Below, piece after piece: positions 1 through 13,949 of a stretch of 64,000 nt of DNA (its first letter is position 1; every line of letters starts with the position of its first letter). The position numbers and the translations under genes are program-made. Source of the DNA: Phlyctochytrium arcticum (taxonomy: Eukaryota > Chytridiomycota > Chytridiomycetes > Chytridiales > Chytridiaceae); NCBI GenBank assembly GCA_025602905.1, contig JAHLKI010000013.1:558001-622000 (forward strand), given 5' to 3'. The notes beneath the pieces are model-generated. The model made no database searches. It had not been told where the DNA came from and saw nothing but the letters and a program-made list of their open reading frames with translations.

Positions 1-700
1 CATTACATCCAGGTTTGACATTTGAGTAAGCCTGAAGAACGGGAATTTTGAGATGTGCCAAACTTCTTTGCAAAGGAGAAACACATTTCGGTATATACAT
101 TGAAACATACTGATGGGGAGCGAAAAGCGGGCGGGAACAGCTTTTCGCTCCCCATCGTACAAGTAAAGCAAACATAAAGCAAGTCAAGGTCACTCCTAGT
201 AACAGACCCCCGGAACCGACATCAGGTGAAAGGTCTCCAACACGAACTTGGTCCTCTCTGGTCCATGAAGCGCCGCATAAGCCAAAACAGCCCTGAGCAT
301 CACTGTCATATTTGACATCAAGGTCTCTCGCACCAGTACACTCAATTTCGGCAGAGTCTTTGGGCACCTTCCAAGATTGCTCCCCCAGAGCCTCGATGAT
401 CTTTGGCGCGATGCGTAACCAGTCTCCGAAGAACACATAGTTCAACCAATAAAATTCCGGTTCTGGGAGTACCGTCCAATCTTCGTCACAAATACAACGG
501 TGCGTATCGGGCGAAGCAGAACCATCGATGTAATCGTACCCGCCCTCACCAATGTATAGTTTCTCCACAAAGTGGACCCTGCAACTATTCTTCATGAGAC
601 TGTGTCCTTGTAAGAACTGTGTGATGAGGGGATAGACGGGTTGATGGAAATAGCGCTCATAGTTTTTGGCCCAGTTGTAGTCGATATGCAACGATATATT
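1..700 (-). CDS. Unidentified protein, partial (runs off left edge)
   Basis: One minus-strand frame stays open from about 700 to the left edge, more than 220 codons, and contains ordered-looking segments rich in Trp, Tyr, Cys and acidic residues (for example WAKNYERYF and RCICDEDW). A hydrophobic stretch SGGLLLGVTLTCFMFALLV at about 150-205 could be a C-terminal membrane segment. A competing frame stops at 196, so the true 3' end is unclear. A strong hairpin at 112-156 lies under the end of this frame and would fit a 3' untranslated region. Upstream exons probably lie between 700 and 1430 on the same strand, where frames contain an acidic stretch around 710-770, but I could not join them confidently. 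The family is not recognised. Confidence 0.4.
112..156. repeat. Perfect 17-bp inverted repeat (hairpin)
   Basis: The arms 112-128 (GATGGGGAGCGAAAAGC) and 140-156 are exact reverse complements separated by 11 bases. The position, near the 3' end of the minus-strand partial gene, suggests an RNA hairpin in its untranslated region. No function is shown. Confidence 0.7.
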
Positions 701-1618
701 ACTAGTCAACAACCATAGTTAGCAGCCAAGTCATCATCAACATCAGAATCATCAAAATCATCAAGTGATTCATCTCCAGGATGATAGCACCAGGTAAACA
801 TAGACGGGATGCTGCAAGACGATGCTGAAGCAGGGGCGTTGAAGCTATTGAAGTTGTTCTCGGATCCCACGGCGACGTTGGAAAGTCTCTGTCGTTGGAG
901 ATTAGGCAGTTGAAGATGGGGTCTGAGCCAGCGTCTGAGGGGGGGTGTCCGGACGCTCCGGACAGATGAGAGTGTGCCAAAGTGGCTGAAGAAACAGAAC
1001 ACCTTTTTGTCCAGGTTTTTTGACCGGCGGCAGTGTCAGTTCGGCGGTGTCGACACGGCCAATACACTTGACGGTAACTCGAGTATGGATCTTACTACGG
1101 CGGCCGGCCAGTGTGTTGTCGGCATTTCGCTGGCATTCCGGCCATGTCCTGCGTTGAACGCTTGTAAGATCACTTTGAAGCGCACAGTTTCGCGTCCATC
1201 TGGAATAACGCGACAAGGCCTGAATACGTGCATCCCAGAGGCCCCAACGATAAAACATGGCTGCAGGATATATGCATCCAATGCCGGAATGTGTAAACGC
1301 ATAGCCGGGTAAAGAAAGATAGTGATATGGGAGGTTGAGCACGGGCGGAGTTGGGTGGGCAGTGCTATTTTTCGGAAAAAGAAGGTGTTGCTAGAATAAA
1401 TGCTGCTGCTGGTGCTGTGCGCTCCGCTCAACAACGCCGCCGCCCACTCCCCGCCTTCAAAAGCAGATTCTTCCCTCCGTCGCCCCTGGGATTTCTCCTC
1501 TAGATTCAGGCTTCCTTCCTACAGTAGTTCCATTCTTGCCTGGACAAAAGCATCGCTGCTGTAACAGCACAACTCACCCTCCTAATCACGAATCGTTCGT
1601 CGTTCATCACCACTGGGA
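701..1618. other. Probable 5' exons of the left-edge gene plus divergent promoter
   Basis: Several overlapping minus-strand frames lie between 702 and 1434. The one covering 1036-1434 and the one covering 902-1342 both have protein-like stretches (for example RVTVKCIGRVDTAEL near 1060-1100), which suggests spliced exons of the gene running off the left edge. From about 1440 to 1618 the sequence is C/T-rich on the plus strand and precedes the tyrosinase ATG, so it is likely that gene's promoter and 5' leader. Confidence 0.3.
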
Positions 1619-3500
1619 ATGTCTGTCATGTCCAAACCCTGGGCATCCGCCGTCTCGCCACTGTCGATGCTGCTGCTTCTAGCCCTCTTTTCAATATGTG
1701 CTTTGATCGTTCCAGCCGCCGCCGACGCTGCCATGCAGGTAGCCCCGCAAAAACGCATGGACAGCTCCCCTTTCTTTCGCCGCCAAATCGCATCACCCAA
1801 ACAGCCTCACTCGGTTCCCAGCGGCGGTCAGGCCCCCAAAGGTGCCCCGCAGGATGCCCCGCAACAACCCAAGCAGAGTACTCCTGAGCCCGCGAATACT
1901 CCTCAACCAAAGCAAACTCCAAAGCAAACTCCATCAGGTACCGGATGCACCAATCCCCGGCAACGCCGCGAGTTTCGAGAATTGAGCGAAACCGAGCGTC
2001 AAGCATTCATTACTGCAACGCTCTGCATGCGTGATCGTCGTCGGGCCCCTCCACGACTGGGTGCTCGAGGCAGCACCACCCTGTACGATGACTACGTCTA
2101 TGCTCATGCTCAAGCACGATCAGTCGCTCATGGCCAGGTTAGTAGAATCCCACTTCATTGATGCCTCTTGTGTCAATTCATGGCGCTAACATCCCTTTAA
2201 CCTCTGCCAGCCCGCCTTCCTCCCATGGCACCGGCGCTTCCTCGCCTCCTATGAGCGAGATCTCCAGAATGTCTGCGGGTATACCGGTACCCTCCCCTAC
2301 TGGGACTGGGCCTACGACTCCCAAGCCCCAGAAACATCAGAAATCTTGACCGACAAGTACTTTGGCGGTGACGGCGTCGACTCCAACCGCAACTGTCTTT
2401 CTGGTGGGCCCTTCCGCAACTGGACCGTCACCCTTCCCCGCGCCGATGGATGCTTGCGCCGCAACTACCGCAACAATGGTCGCATCGCGGCCTGGTTGGC
2501 CGATGTCGAGCTCGAAGCCATGTTTTCCGCACGCCCCGCCGTCTACGACACGTTCCGTGAAGCCGTTGAACGGCCCCACGGTGATGTCCATGTCGGCATT
2601 GGCGGCCACATGAGTGGAGTCGATACTTCTGCCAACGATCCCCTGTTCTACTTGCACCATGCCAACATTGACCGACTTTGGGACCGATGGCAGCGCGAAA
2701 ACCCGGCGGCTGGCCGTACCTATGGCGGCAGCGACAGGACTCGCAGTGGGGTGCGATCCGCCAGCCTTTCCGACCAGATGGACATGTTTGGCATCTACAG
2801 TAATGCACCCGTCCGCGACATGCTGTCCACCACGTCGGGCGGAATCATGTGCTACACCTACAGTAACTCGATTCTTCCCCGCTCAACTCTGGGTGGTGGT
2901 GTCGGTGACGACGAAGACGACAATGACCGCCGTCGCAGCCTGGCTCTCCGCCGCCGCAACTTGGCCGCCGACTTTAACAAATTCGTCGAATCCCAAGAAG
3001 CATCTGCCGACACCCCCCTAACCCGCCGTGCCCCCACCGGCGGCTACCAAGGAAGCCCTGAAAACCCCATCACCCCCGGCCCCTACGACCGCGACGACCA
3101 ATACAATCTCCGCTACCACGAACCCATCCCCGACTCGTACCTCCGCGACCAAATGCACTACACAGACGAGCGCATCGCCAAATTCCGCAAAATGGAAGAC
3201 TACTACTCCCGCTTTGTCGACTATGTCAACGCCGCCGCCGGATTCGTATCCACCCAGACCCTGAAATACATTACTGACGGCAAGGGATACAAATCTTGCA
3301 CGGATGAAGAACTCGCCCGGGTGCGCAGCCTGCGCAAAATGGTCGTCGAGGCTTGTAACGCTGCCATTGGATACTTTGACTTTTCGTATGAGGACGTAGT
3401 GGTGGCCGTCGATTCGGCCAAGGATGCTGTGGAAGCTGCCAAGCAATGGTGGGAACAGCGGTCTGCTGGTGCTCGACCTGTCGCGTACTCTTGGTATTAG
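1619..3500 (+). CDS. Secreted tyrosinase (type-3 copper oxidase)
   Basis: Two exons, 1619-2137 and 2211-3500, give a protein of 602 residues. The 73-base intron has GT and AG ends and joins in phase 0 exactly inside the CuA motif: HGQ from exon 1 meets PAFLPWHRRF from exon 2. CuA histidines are seen in YAHA, AHGQ and PWHRRF. The CuB site has HVGIGGHMSG followed by FYLHHANIDRLW. A hydrophobic segment near residues 15-37 ending in AAADA fits a signal peptide, followed by a low-complexity Pro/Gln linker. Members of this family oxidise mono- and diphenols to quinones for melanin or cuticle-type crosslinking. The tail of about 200 residues after CuB, with a dibasic RRRSLALRRR stretch, may be a C-terminal shielding domain removed by proteolysis, as in other fungal tyrosinases. 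Substrate is unknown. Confidence 0.93.
2138..2210 (+). other. Intron of the tyrosinase gene
   Basis: It begins GTTAGT and ends CTCTGCCAG. Removing it restores the canonical HxxPxFLPWHRxF motif, which fixes both splice sites. Confidence 0.95.
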
Positions 3501-3883
3501 ATTTACATACTTTTTCCCCTGTAACTTGTGTCTCGAGTTGTTTATACCAAATCATTTCTTTCTTGTGGTTTATATCTTAGAGTGAGATTTAGGCATTAGC
3601 CAATACATGTCAATTCGGAAAACCTGCCAAATATACCCCTTCATCTGGGTATCAATACCAAATTCATTTGCAACCCCGCTTTGTGTCTGATGTATGAGGC
3701 TGCTGCATTCAAGGAGAACTTACTCCACATCTATCAAGTCTACAACAAATAACAAGGTACAAACCGGGGCACGTCCAATGTATATAGCAAGGCAATAGTG
3801 ACAGGGGGTATCTATAAGCGAGTCCGGGTTCTACGTACAGCCTACTATTGCCTTTACTTTGCCGACGGAGGATCAGATCTGGA
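3501..3883. other. Convergent intergenic region
   Basis: This lies between the tyrosinase stop and the stop of the minus-strand TMEM184 gene, so it should hold the 3' untranslated regions of both. Nothing else was seen. Confidence 0.6.
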
Positions 3884-6088
3884 TCATGATGATGACAGGA
3901 CGGGACTTGACACTAGGGGGACCGAATCTGTATCCCCATCGCCGGGCAAATCATCCACTACGGACTCATCAGCAGCAGCATCCTGTGACCGAGCCTGTGT
4001 ACCGGGCGACGATGGTGGAGATGATTCCTCTTCCGGCGGCGGCGGCGGAAACATGACATCCTCTTCATCGACTTCCAAACGTGGGGTATCACCCGCCACA
4101 AAAATGGCCATGGACCCCTCGCCCTGATCCCCAATCGCATATCCACCGGGTAAACCACCCACAACCCCATGCCGCTTCTCTTCTACCCGTCTCAAATAAT
4201 CCCGCTCACGGCGAATCAAATCTTGCCGCAGCGACGGTGGATGTATAAATCGGTCGTCTTCATGCAACACGGGGTAATTGTAGTCTCCGTACGGCATGGT
4301 CCGGGATTGCTCGTACAACTGCTCAAGGTCGGCGTCAAAACCGGGCGGTGTAAACGATAATGCTGTGCCTAATGACGAGGCTTCAGATGGGGTACGCCGA
4401 ATCGGAGATCGGGATGTACTGATTCGGGAGTAGTCTGATGCGGAATCGTGGTCAGAATGGTTTCCTCCTGACATGACGTTATCTTCAGCAGTCCAACGTT
4501 GTGCGGAACCAGATTCCAGCCCTTGCCTGCCCCTCCCATCAGCCGCATCATTACCGTCCAGCGTCCCGTACCCACCACTCATCTTTCCCCTTGTTCTGAC
4601 TTTGACCCTCCTCCTTCTTGACCTATTGCGCTGGCGCCGCCGTCCATCCCGAATCTGAATGGGCTGGTACTCCGCTACCGTCCCCCACCACGGCCTGGTA
4701 TAGTGTCGATGTATATCACGAAATGTCGTGCCCTTGAATGTATGATACGCGTCTTGAATAATGTCCTTGATACCGATGGCGTCTCGAACGGCGTACGGGA
4801 ACAGAACGCGAGATGACAGCCGCGAATCGTTATAATCCGTCCACGGAAAGGCAAATTGGTGGAGTAAGGCTAGCAGGGGCATTTCAAGACAGATGAGAAG
4901 GTCTTGGATAACTGCTGCTCGACTGGGTCCCTCCCCCGAATCAGTTTCTAAAGTTCTTTTTTAATATCTTTGGCCAAGATGAAATACGGTATATCAAAAC
5001 AAATCATTACCTTTAATTACCCCTGCCCAAACGAGAAACGCCAGCCCAAGACCTTGATACCAAGTCAAAAACACCACTGATTTCACACATATGAATTTCG
5101 GCATCGGTCTAAACAAAGCATTCAATTGCCGTCCAACAAAAAGCATTAGCATAAAACCTTACCTGTACGGCCTCAGATCAATCTCGCACTGCACATAAAA
5201 GAGCACGAGACAATATAAACTCCAACACACGCTCAAATTGTAAATGGCCGAGACCCAGAGGTACGCTCCGGAAAACGTCAGTTGTCCCTCATGGTAATAT
5301 CCAGCGAATTTGAGTACCATAGTAACGAGGGCAATAAGCGGTTTGAGAACAACGAATTGGAGGACACCACGTCGGACAAAGAGAAATGTGTCTGGATCGC
5401 TCATCTGATTGGATGGGAGGTGTTAGTGATGGAGGTGACCCCGGGAATTGAAACAAAAGGCTGACTGACATCCATTGGTGCAAAGCATAGATTGAATGGC
5501 CAAAGGTGATGCGTCCGCATGCGTTCCTCCAAAGTTGACAACAAGGCCCTTTCTCCTCCAAGGTAGTTGACGCACAGCATAAAGAATGAGTAAATTACAA
5601 ACGCCTTTATTCAACAATTGTGAGAAAATTGTCATTTGCAGTTCAAGCAGGGACAACCATTACCTCGTAAATATCGCGTATGGTATCCACAAAATCTGCT
5701 ATTGATGTGGACGACAAACTAATAAATGACGCTACTGCATAGACTGGAACCCTGCCATACAAAACCCGGTCAGGAAAGGAACACGGCTCATGCGGGCAAC
5801 GAAGTACTCACATCCATAAAATCCTAATCGTCAATCTCTGCAAATAAAAACAAAAGACAGTAAATTGTTAGAGCAGTGTCCTCTATTCAAACAATTGCAA
5901 AAACAAGACACATCAGCTCACAAAAACAATACCTGAACTTGCGGTCTCCGATAGTTTTTAAGATGGAGAAACATTGAATAGATGGATATGCTCACGGAGA
6001 TGATGGTAGATAGGAGGGCACTATACCACCAGAAAGGAGCAACGCCCGCACCCGGTGGGGTGACTGGCAGAGGACTGATAAGCATCAT
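3884..6088 (-). CDS. TMEM184 / OST-alpha (DUF300) membrane protein
   Basis: Seven exons join in frame (6088-5933, 5837-5812, 5751-5664, 5604-5470, 5404-5163, 5108-5011, 4947-3884) to give 602 residues. The family signature is clear: VPVYAVASFISL followed by DTIRDIYEAFVIYSFF, then FVLKPLIALV-type segments, and the PMPKFICVKSVVFLTWYQG motif in exon 6. Seven membrane segments are expected. The long cytoplasmic tail from about residue 330 is basic (RRRQRNRSRRRRVKVR), then Ser/Pro/acid rich. Family members are seven-pass proteins implicated in organic solute or steroid transport and in vacuole or endosome function; the role here is inferred only from that. The first ATG of a double Met (MMLISP) is taken as start because the frame further upstream has no ATG. 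The 26-base second exon is unusually small. Confidence 0.9.
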
Positions 6089-6565
6089 GAAGGTATCGTA
6101 TGTATTTGTTGTGATGGATATTGTGATGGATAGAGAGGTCTTTGGTCGATTAGTGTTGGTGGCAAGAGTTTTCTTGATACCCCGTCCCGCTAACGAGTAG
6201 TGTATAATACCCGGTCCCTCACAGTGATATCTTTGAGTAGCTTTCCCTGCGATATGCTGATTCAAAGGCTGTGCACGGATGATCGGTCAAAGTCAGGATT
6301 GCGCCGTTGATGCCTGGAACCAACTCTGGAATGCAGTTTGGAATACTCCAAAGTGCGAAGGATCCGGGATTGGGAGATTGAGTTTAAGGTGACTTTTTTT
6401 ATCTCGGCATAGTGTGAGTTTGCTCACAACAAGCAGCTTTACTGCTCACGTCACAGCCAGTTATGACCAGCAGTCACCAGCTTTTTAGGAATAGCAATTT
6501 CCACGTGTAAGTACTGTATTTACAAACAAGAATACTTTACGACGCTTTAGAGAAAAAATAAACTC
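6089..6565. other. Intergenic region between TMEM184 and PRP4 kinase
   Basis: It holds the promoter and leader of the TMEM184 gene and the 3' end of the PRP4 gene. An AT-rich stretch lies just before the PRP4 stop. No ORF or RNA gene was recognised. Confidence 0.5.
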
Positions 6566-9620
<3,055 letters not shown>

Positions 9621-11624
9621 ATTCAGTTTGCAGATAAATCAGTGAATAAAGTAACGCAGTTTAGGGACGCAAAGAAGTTTTACACGTCCGGGTGGAAGGC
9701 GCTGATCCAAGTGTCTGCCAGAAGGTGCCTTGTGGCTGTCAAGGAGAAAAACAGCAGTGCAGACTATATATAATGGGGTAGCAGTCTGCGAGGTTTGTGT
9801 GCGTATTCCAATAGTGGAAAACTAAAGGTTTCTGATTCTGAGAATGGCTCGGCTGAATTTCAACCAGAAAATATGCGCAGCACTAAAACATCGAGCATTT
9901 GGATTTGCATCAAGCGTTCTTCTCATATATATCCCACATCTGCAAATATTTCATATTTCACAGAGCTTTCATTTAAATTTGCATCACGCCTCTTTGAGAC
10001 CGCACTAACTATAGTACATGCCATTTCAGTATTGATGTTATGTCCTTGCATGAAGCGGTTGTGATGATGTTCATAACCAAGGTGTGGTCTGGGTGCAGCC
10101 ATTTGCCAGTTTAAACGTCTTGATTTTGAACAAAAAGCTCCTGCTCAAAGACAAAGAGACACAAGAAATGTCCGGTTTAAAAGTTCTGGACCAATTCATG
10201 TGCTCGACCCTGCCAAAATCAACCAGATGACATAGAGATGTCTTGGTATGCCATCATTTTGGTGCATGCAATCCCTGTCCATAGCTTCAAACACTCCCTG
10301 TAGAGCTGTAGAGTTGAGCGAGCATTAGCGAGCACTGGGATCTCCATCATACAAATTGGTATCTCCTTCAGGATAGGCAATTTGAACAGTGATAGCCACG
10401 CTATGCCAGCTTAAAGAGCCAAGGCGTCGAATTTACCGTCAAACCCAGCCAGCCCATATTGGTATCGATATGTAGGGAGCTTCGGATGTTATGATGCAAT
10501 GTGCGCTGCTGATTTCAACCGAACGAAATCTATACATTGATGCATGCGATCGAAAAAGGCACTTGGCAGAATCCCCCATATATTGTCGACAGCGGAGGAC
10601 ATCCGGCCTATATACTGAGAGGGATAGAGTCACAAAATGTACTTGGCAATGTTCTCCAGTAGATCAAGGAAGACAGTCTTGCTTTGACTCTCTGGTCCGT
10701 CAAGTTCGGCGCCAAACGTTGGCATGGCGCTCAAACTTCAAAGCCACCTGGGCCGGCCGCCGCGCCACTCCAAACTCCGCTAACGGCCCAGTAGGGCACC
10801 AGGTTCATACTCACTATAGGATTGACTACCCACCCAGCAAGAGACTCCTGTCGGCATGAATCAACGGTAGCTCCATCAACTCAATACTCGTTGTCTTTTC
10901 GTTACCGCGGGTTAAGGCTTTCTGATTCGGACTGTACTTGAATCGAGAACCCCAACATTCCGCAAGGTATGGCGACACTGAACGGCCATCTTTCAGAGTA
11001 GAAACAAAGCCAGTGATGCTGTGTATATGAATAGCGACTAACATCTCTCCCGCCCTCCCACTTATGTTCTCTTTTACTCAGTTTGTTCTTTGGCGTTCCA
11101 CTTCTAGTGCGCATCTCGTTATCACTTCCTTATTGTTGTCGAGGCGGTTAATCACGATTAAATACAAATACCTCGCACCCTCAGTGCTAACCTTAGGACA
11201 ACGCGGAGCTCCCCTCAAAAAACTTCAGGGTTTCATCCTAAATATATTTATTTGATCCTTGGCGAGTCAGCATCGACCCTTGGAAGACCCTTACTGCTTC
11301 GCGGATTTCGCCCAAACAACGTTTACATTCCGCCACATTCCCAGTAATAGATCCATCTCACGCTGCTAACGGGCAGCGCTGAGCAAGCACGTCCTCTCCG
11401 AAGCGCAAAGCATATCTGAAATCAATTCTACAAGCAAAAATCCGCAAGTCTTCGGTCAAACGTTAGCAGCATCGGTCATAGTTTTTCGCTCTCTTCAGCA
11501 TACGGCCCATACAGTCTGATCCTTCAAGTTTGACGATATAAGCAACCCCCACGCGTTCTCGATCTGAGCGGGGGATTGTGGCAAGCAACTCGCTACAGGT
11601 CCATATCAGAGTGCCAGGTTCACG
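9621..11624. other. Two-kilobase divergent intergenic region
   Basis: This separates the starts of PRP4 kinase (minus) and the STK32-like kinase (plus). A TATA-like ACTATATATAATGG lies near 9762-9775. No reading frame longer than about 120 codons has protein-like content and no tRNA or snRNA was recognised. It is unusually long for this window and could hold an unrecognised noncoding transcript. Confidence 0.4.
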
Positions 11625-13530
11625 ATGGGCATCGCGTGTTGTAAAGAAGAGGAGATAGACTTCACTCAAGAAGGTGCGATCCAATGAGCTGTTTTTCAGC
11701 TCCTTCTCATGTGAGCTAATATTCTGTTGGTAGTGGAGTTGAATCATTTTCATCTTCTGAGGTCTGTCGGGAAGGGAGCATTCGGAAAGGTTTGTAATAT
11801 TTCGACTATTTCATCCGAAGTCTAGTCTGTGATGTCAAAACTGACATCATATCCTTTTCGATAGGTCCGAGTCGTCCAGCATAAAGATACCCAACAAGTC
11901 TATGCTCTGAAATACATCAATAAAGCAAAATGCATAAAAATGCGTGCCGTAGAAAATATCATACAAGAGCGACGATTACTGGAAGAGGTTGAGTGTCCTT
12001 TCATATGGTAGGAATTATGAAATTTTCATGTGGCATGGTAGAGGCCTTAATTTGTTTTCTTGAAGTAATCTGCGGTTCGCATTCCAAGACGATGAAAATC
12101 TCTTTATGGTTTTGGACCTTATGTTGGGTGGTGACCTTCGATTCCACCTCGATCGGATGCGCATGTTGAAGGAGGACATGGTCCGATTCTACACAGCAGA
12201 GGTGGCGTGCGGTTTGGCATATCTTCACAGCCGGAAGATTGTGCATCGAGATCTAAAACCTGACAATGGTATGTTTGGACCGACAATGAGGGAAATTCTC
12301 GTTTACTAAAAAATGGTCCTTTTCCAGTGCTTCTGGATGAAAAAGGTCATGCGCATTTGACAGACTTCAACATTGCGGTTCATTACCGAGAAGAGAAAGC
12401 TCTGACTGCAGTAGCTGGTAGTATGGCGTACATGGGTAAGACAAGAACCGCAGCCCCTTCTGACTTGTTTCTGATCTTCATGAATTATGTAGCCCCCGAG
12501 ATTTTGACAAAGAAGGGATACTTTTCATCGGTTGACTGGTGGAGTCTAGGAGTCATGTCTTACGAACTTGCTTTTGGAAAGGTACGGTGACTACACAAAC
12601 TGAGTTAGGCAACGGCTCCTGACGATATTTTCCAGCGTCCATTCCGGGCAAAGTCCAATGAGGCACTCCAACAAGCCATTATTCACGATGAACTGGAGTG
12701 GCCTGCAAATGCGTCCGACATAATTTCGGCGGCCGGTCTCGACTGTCTTAAAAAGGTGGATTGCGAGTGTTCTTCTTTGACTTTACCGTATGCTAACCCC
12801 ACAGAAATTTAGCTTCTCACGCGAGACATTACGCAGAGACTGGGTACCAAGGAATCTGGCGGATTTGAGCGCTTGCAAGCCCACCCGTGGTTCACGAATT
12901 TCAAGTGGGATATCATTGGCAAGAAAGAGGGCGATCCACCCTTTGTGCCTGATGTGCGTAGCATTTTTTTTGGTGTAATTTTCATTTCTCTCCCTGAGGC
13001 TGACCCCCTACTTGCTTCAGGCTAAGCGTGCCAACTTTGACGCTACACATGAACTGGAAGAGCTTCTTTTGGAAGACAACCCCCTCAAGGCCAAGCCTCG
13101 CAAGAAGAAGAAGGAGGGCGAGGAAGACAAACGTTCGTTGCTATTTACTGCCTGTGTTGACAGAGTTTGGCTGACAATTTTTTTTGCAGCTCGGGAAGGA
13201 GAAGACCCAGCCATCAGCAAGGACATGAGAACTATGGAAGATAAATTCACTGTCTATGATTTCACAAAGACGCGGAAAGGCACATCTAGTGGAACGACCG
13301 GCTCACCAACAAGCCCCTCAACCAATACTGTGGGCACGACCGGCAACCAGCCATTAATGTCAACAGTCCCCGGTGGTGGACACCTGACAAATCACAACTC
13401 AAATAGCATTGGAATGGACAGCTCAATTCACCGAGATGTTATGGAAGGACGGGATGCAGAGGTCAACATGACTGGTGCTACGATGGACGAGAGTACGCCA
13501 GGAACTGGTATCGAAACCACTGACAAGTAG
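11625..13530 (+). CDS. AGC-family kinase of the STK32 (YANK) type
   Basis: Ten exons were placed: 11625-11673, 11734-11789, 11865-12007, 12066-12268, 12328-12435, 12493-12581, 12636-12755, 12813-12953, 13021-13132 and 13190-13530. They total 1362 bases and give 453 residues. The protein starts MGIACCKEE, so Gly2 and paired cysteines look like a myristoylation plus palmitoylation signal. The kinase shows VGKGAFGKVRVVQHK, the YALKYINK lysine, VHRDLKPDN, LTDFNIAV (DFN instead of DFG, typical of YANK kinases), MAPEIL and VDWWSLGVMSYELAFGKRPF. Downstream, NFDATHELEELLLEDNPLKAK matches the C-terminal extension of STK32. The remaining tail is Thr/Ser/Gly rich. It is likely membrane-anchored; substrates are unknown. 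Confidence 0.9.
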
Positions 13531-13949
13531 ACGTAAAATTTTGGATATCCTCAGCGTTTCACCTTGTCCTCAGGAGAAGTCAAACTGCTACACAATTTTG
13601 AAGGTTTTGGTCATGAGGAGAGCCCGCTGTCAAAGCAAAAAGATGTCTATGTAGGCTTATATGGAAATAGAAGAGGACCATAGATCAGCTTGTGACAGGT
13701 GGCGAGAGAAACCCCCGTGCCTAGATTCCACAACACGCCCTCATTTACTTTCCTGTTCATTTGCCGCTCGTTCACCCACTGTCAGACACGTCTCATCACT
13801 AAATTCGCAAAACCTTGTAATGTCTTTTTTTGGAGGTCACCTAATATTCAATATTGCTTCATTCCAACAAATGAGTTTGCCTTGACTTATATACAAATCT
13901 AGCGTGAAATGAAACGAATCAAGTGATATTCTAGCCTGGCAAATTATGC
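13531..13949. other. Convergent intergenic region
   Basis: Both flanking genes end here, so it should contain two 3' untranslated regions. Nothing else was seen. Confidence 0.5.
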
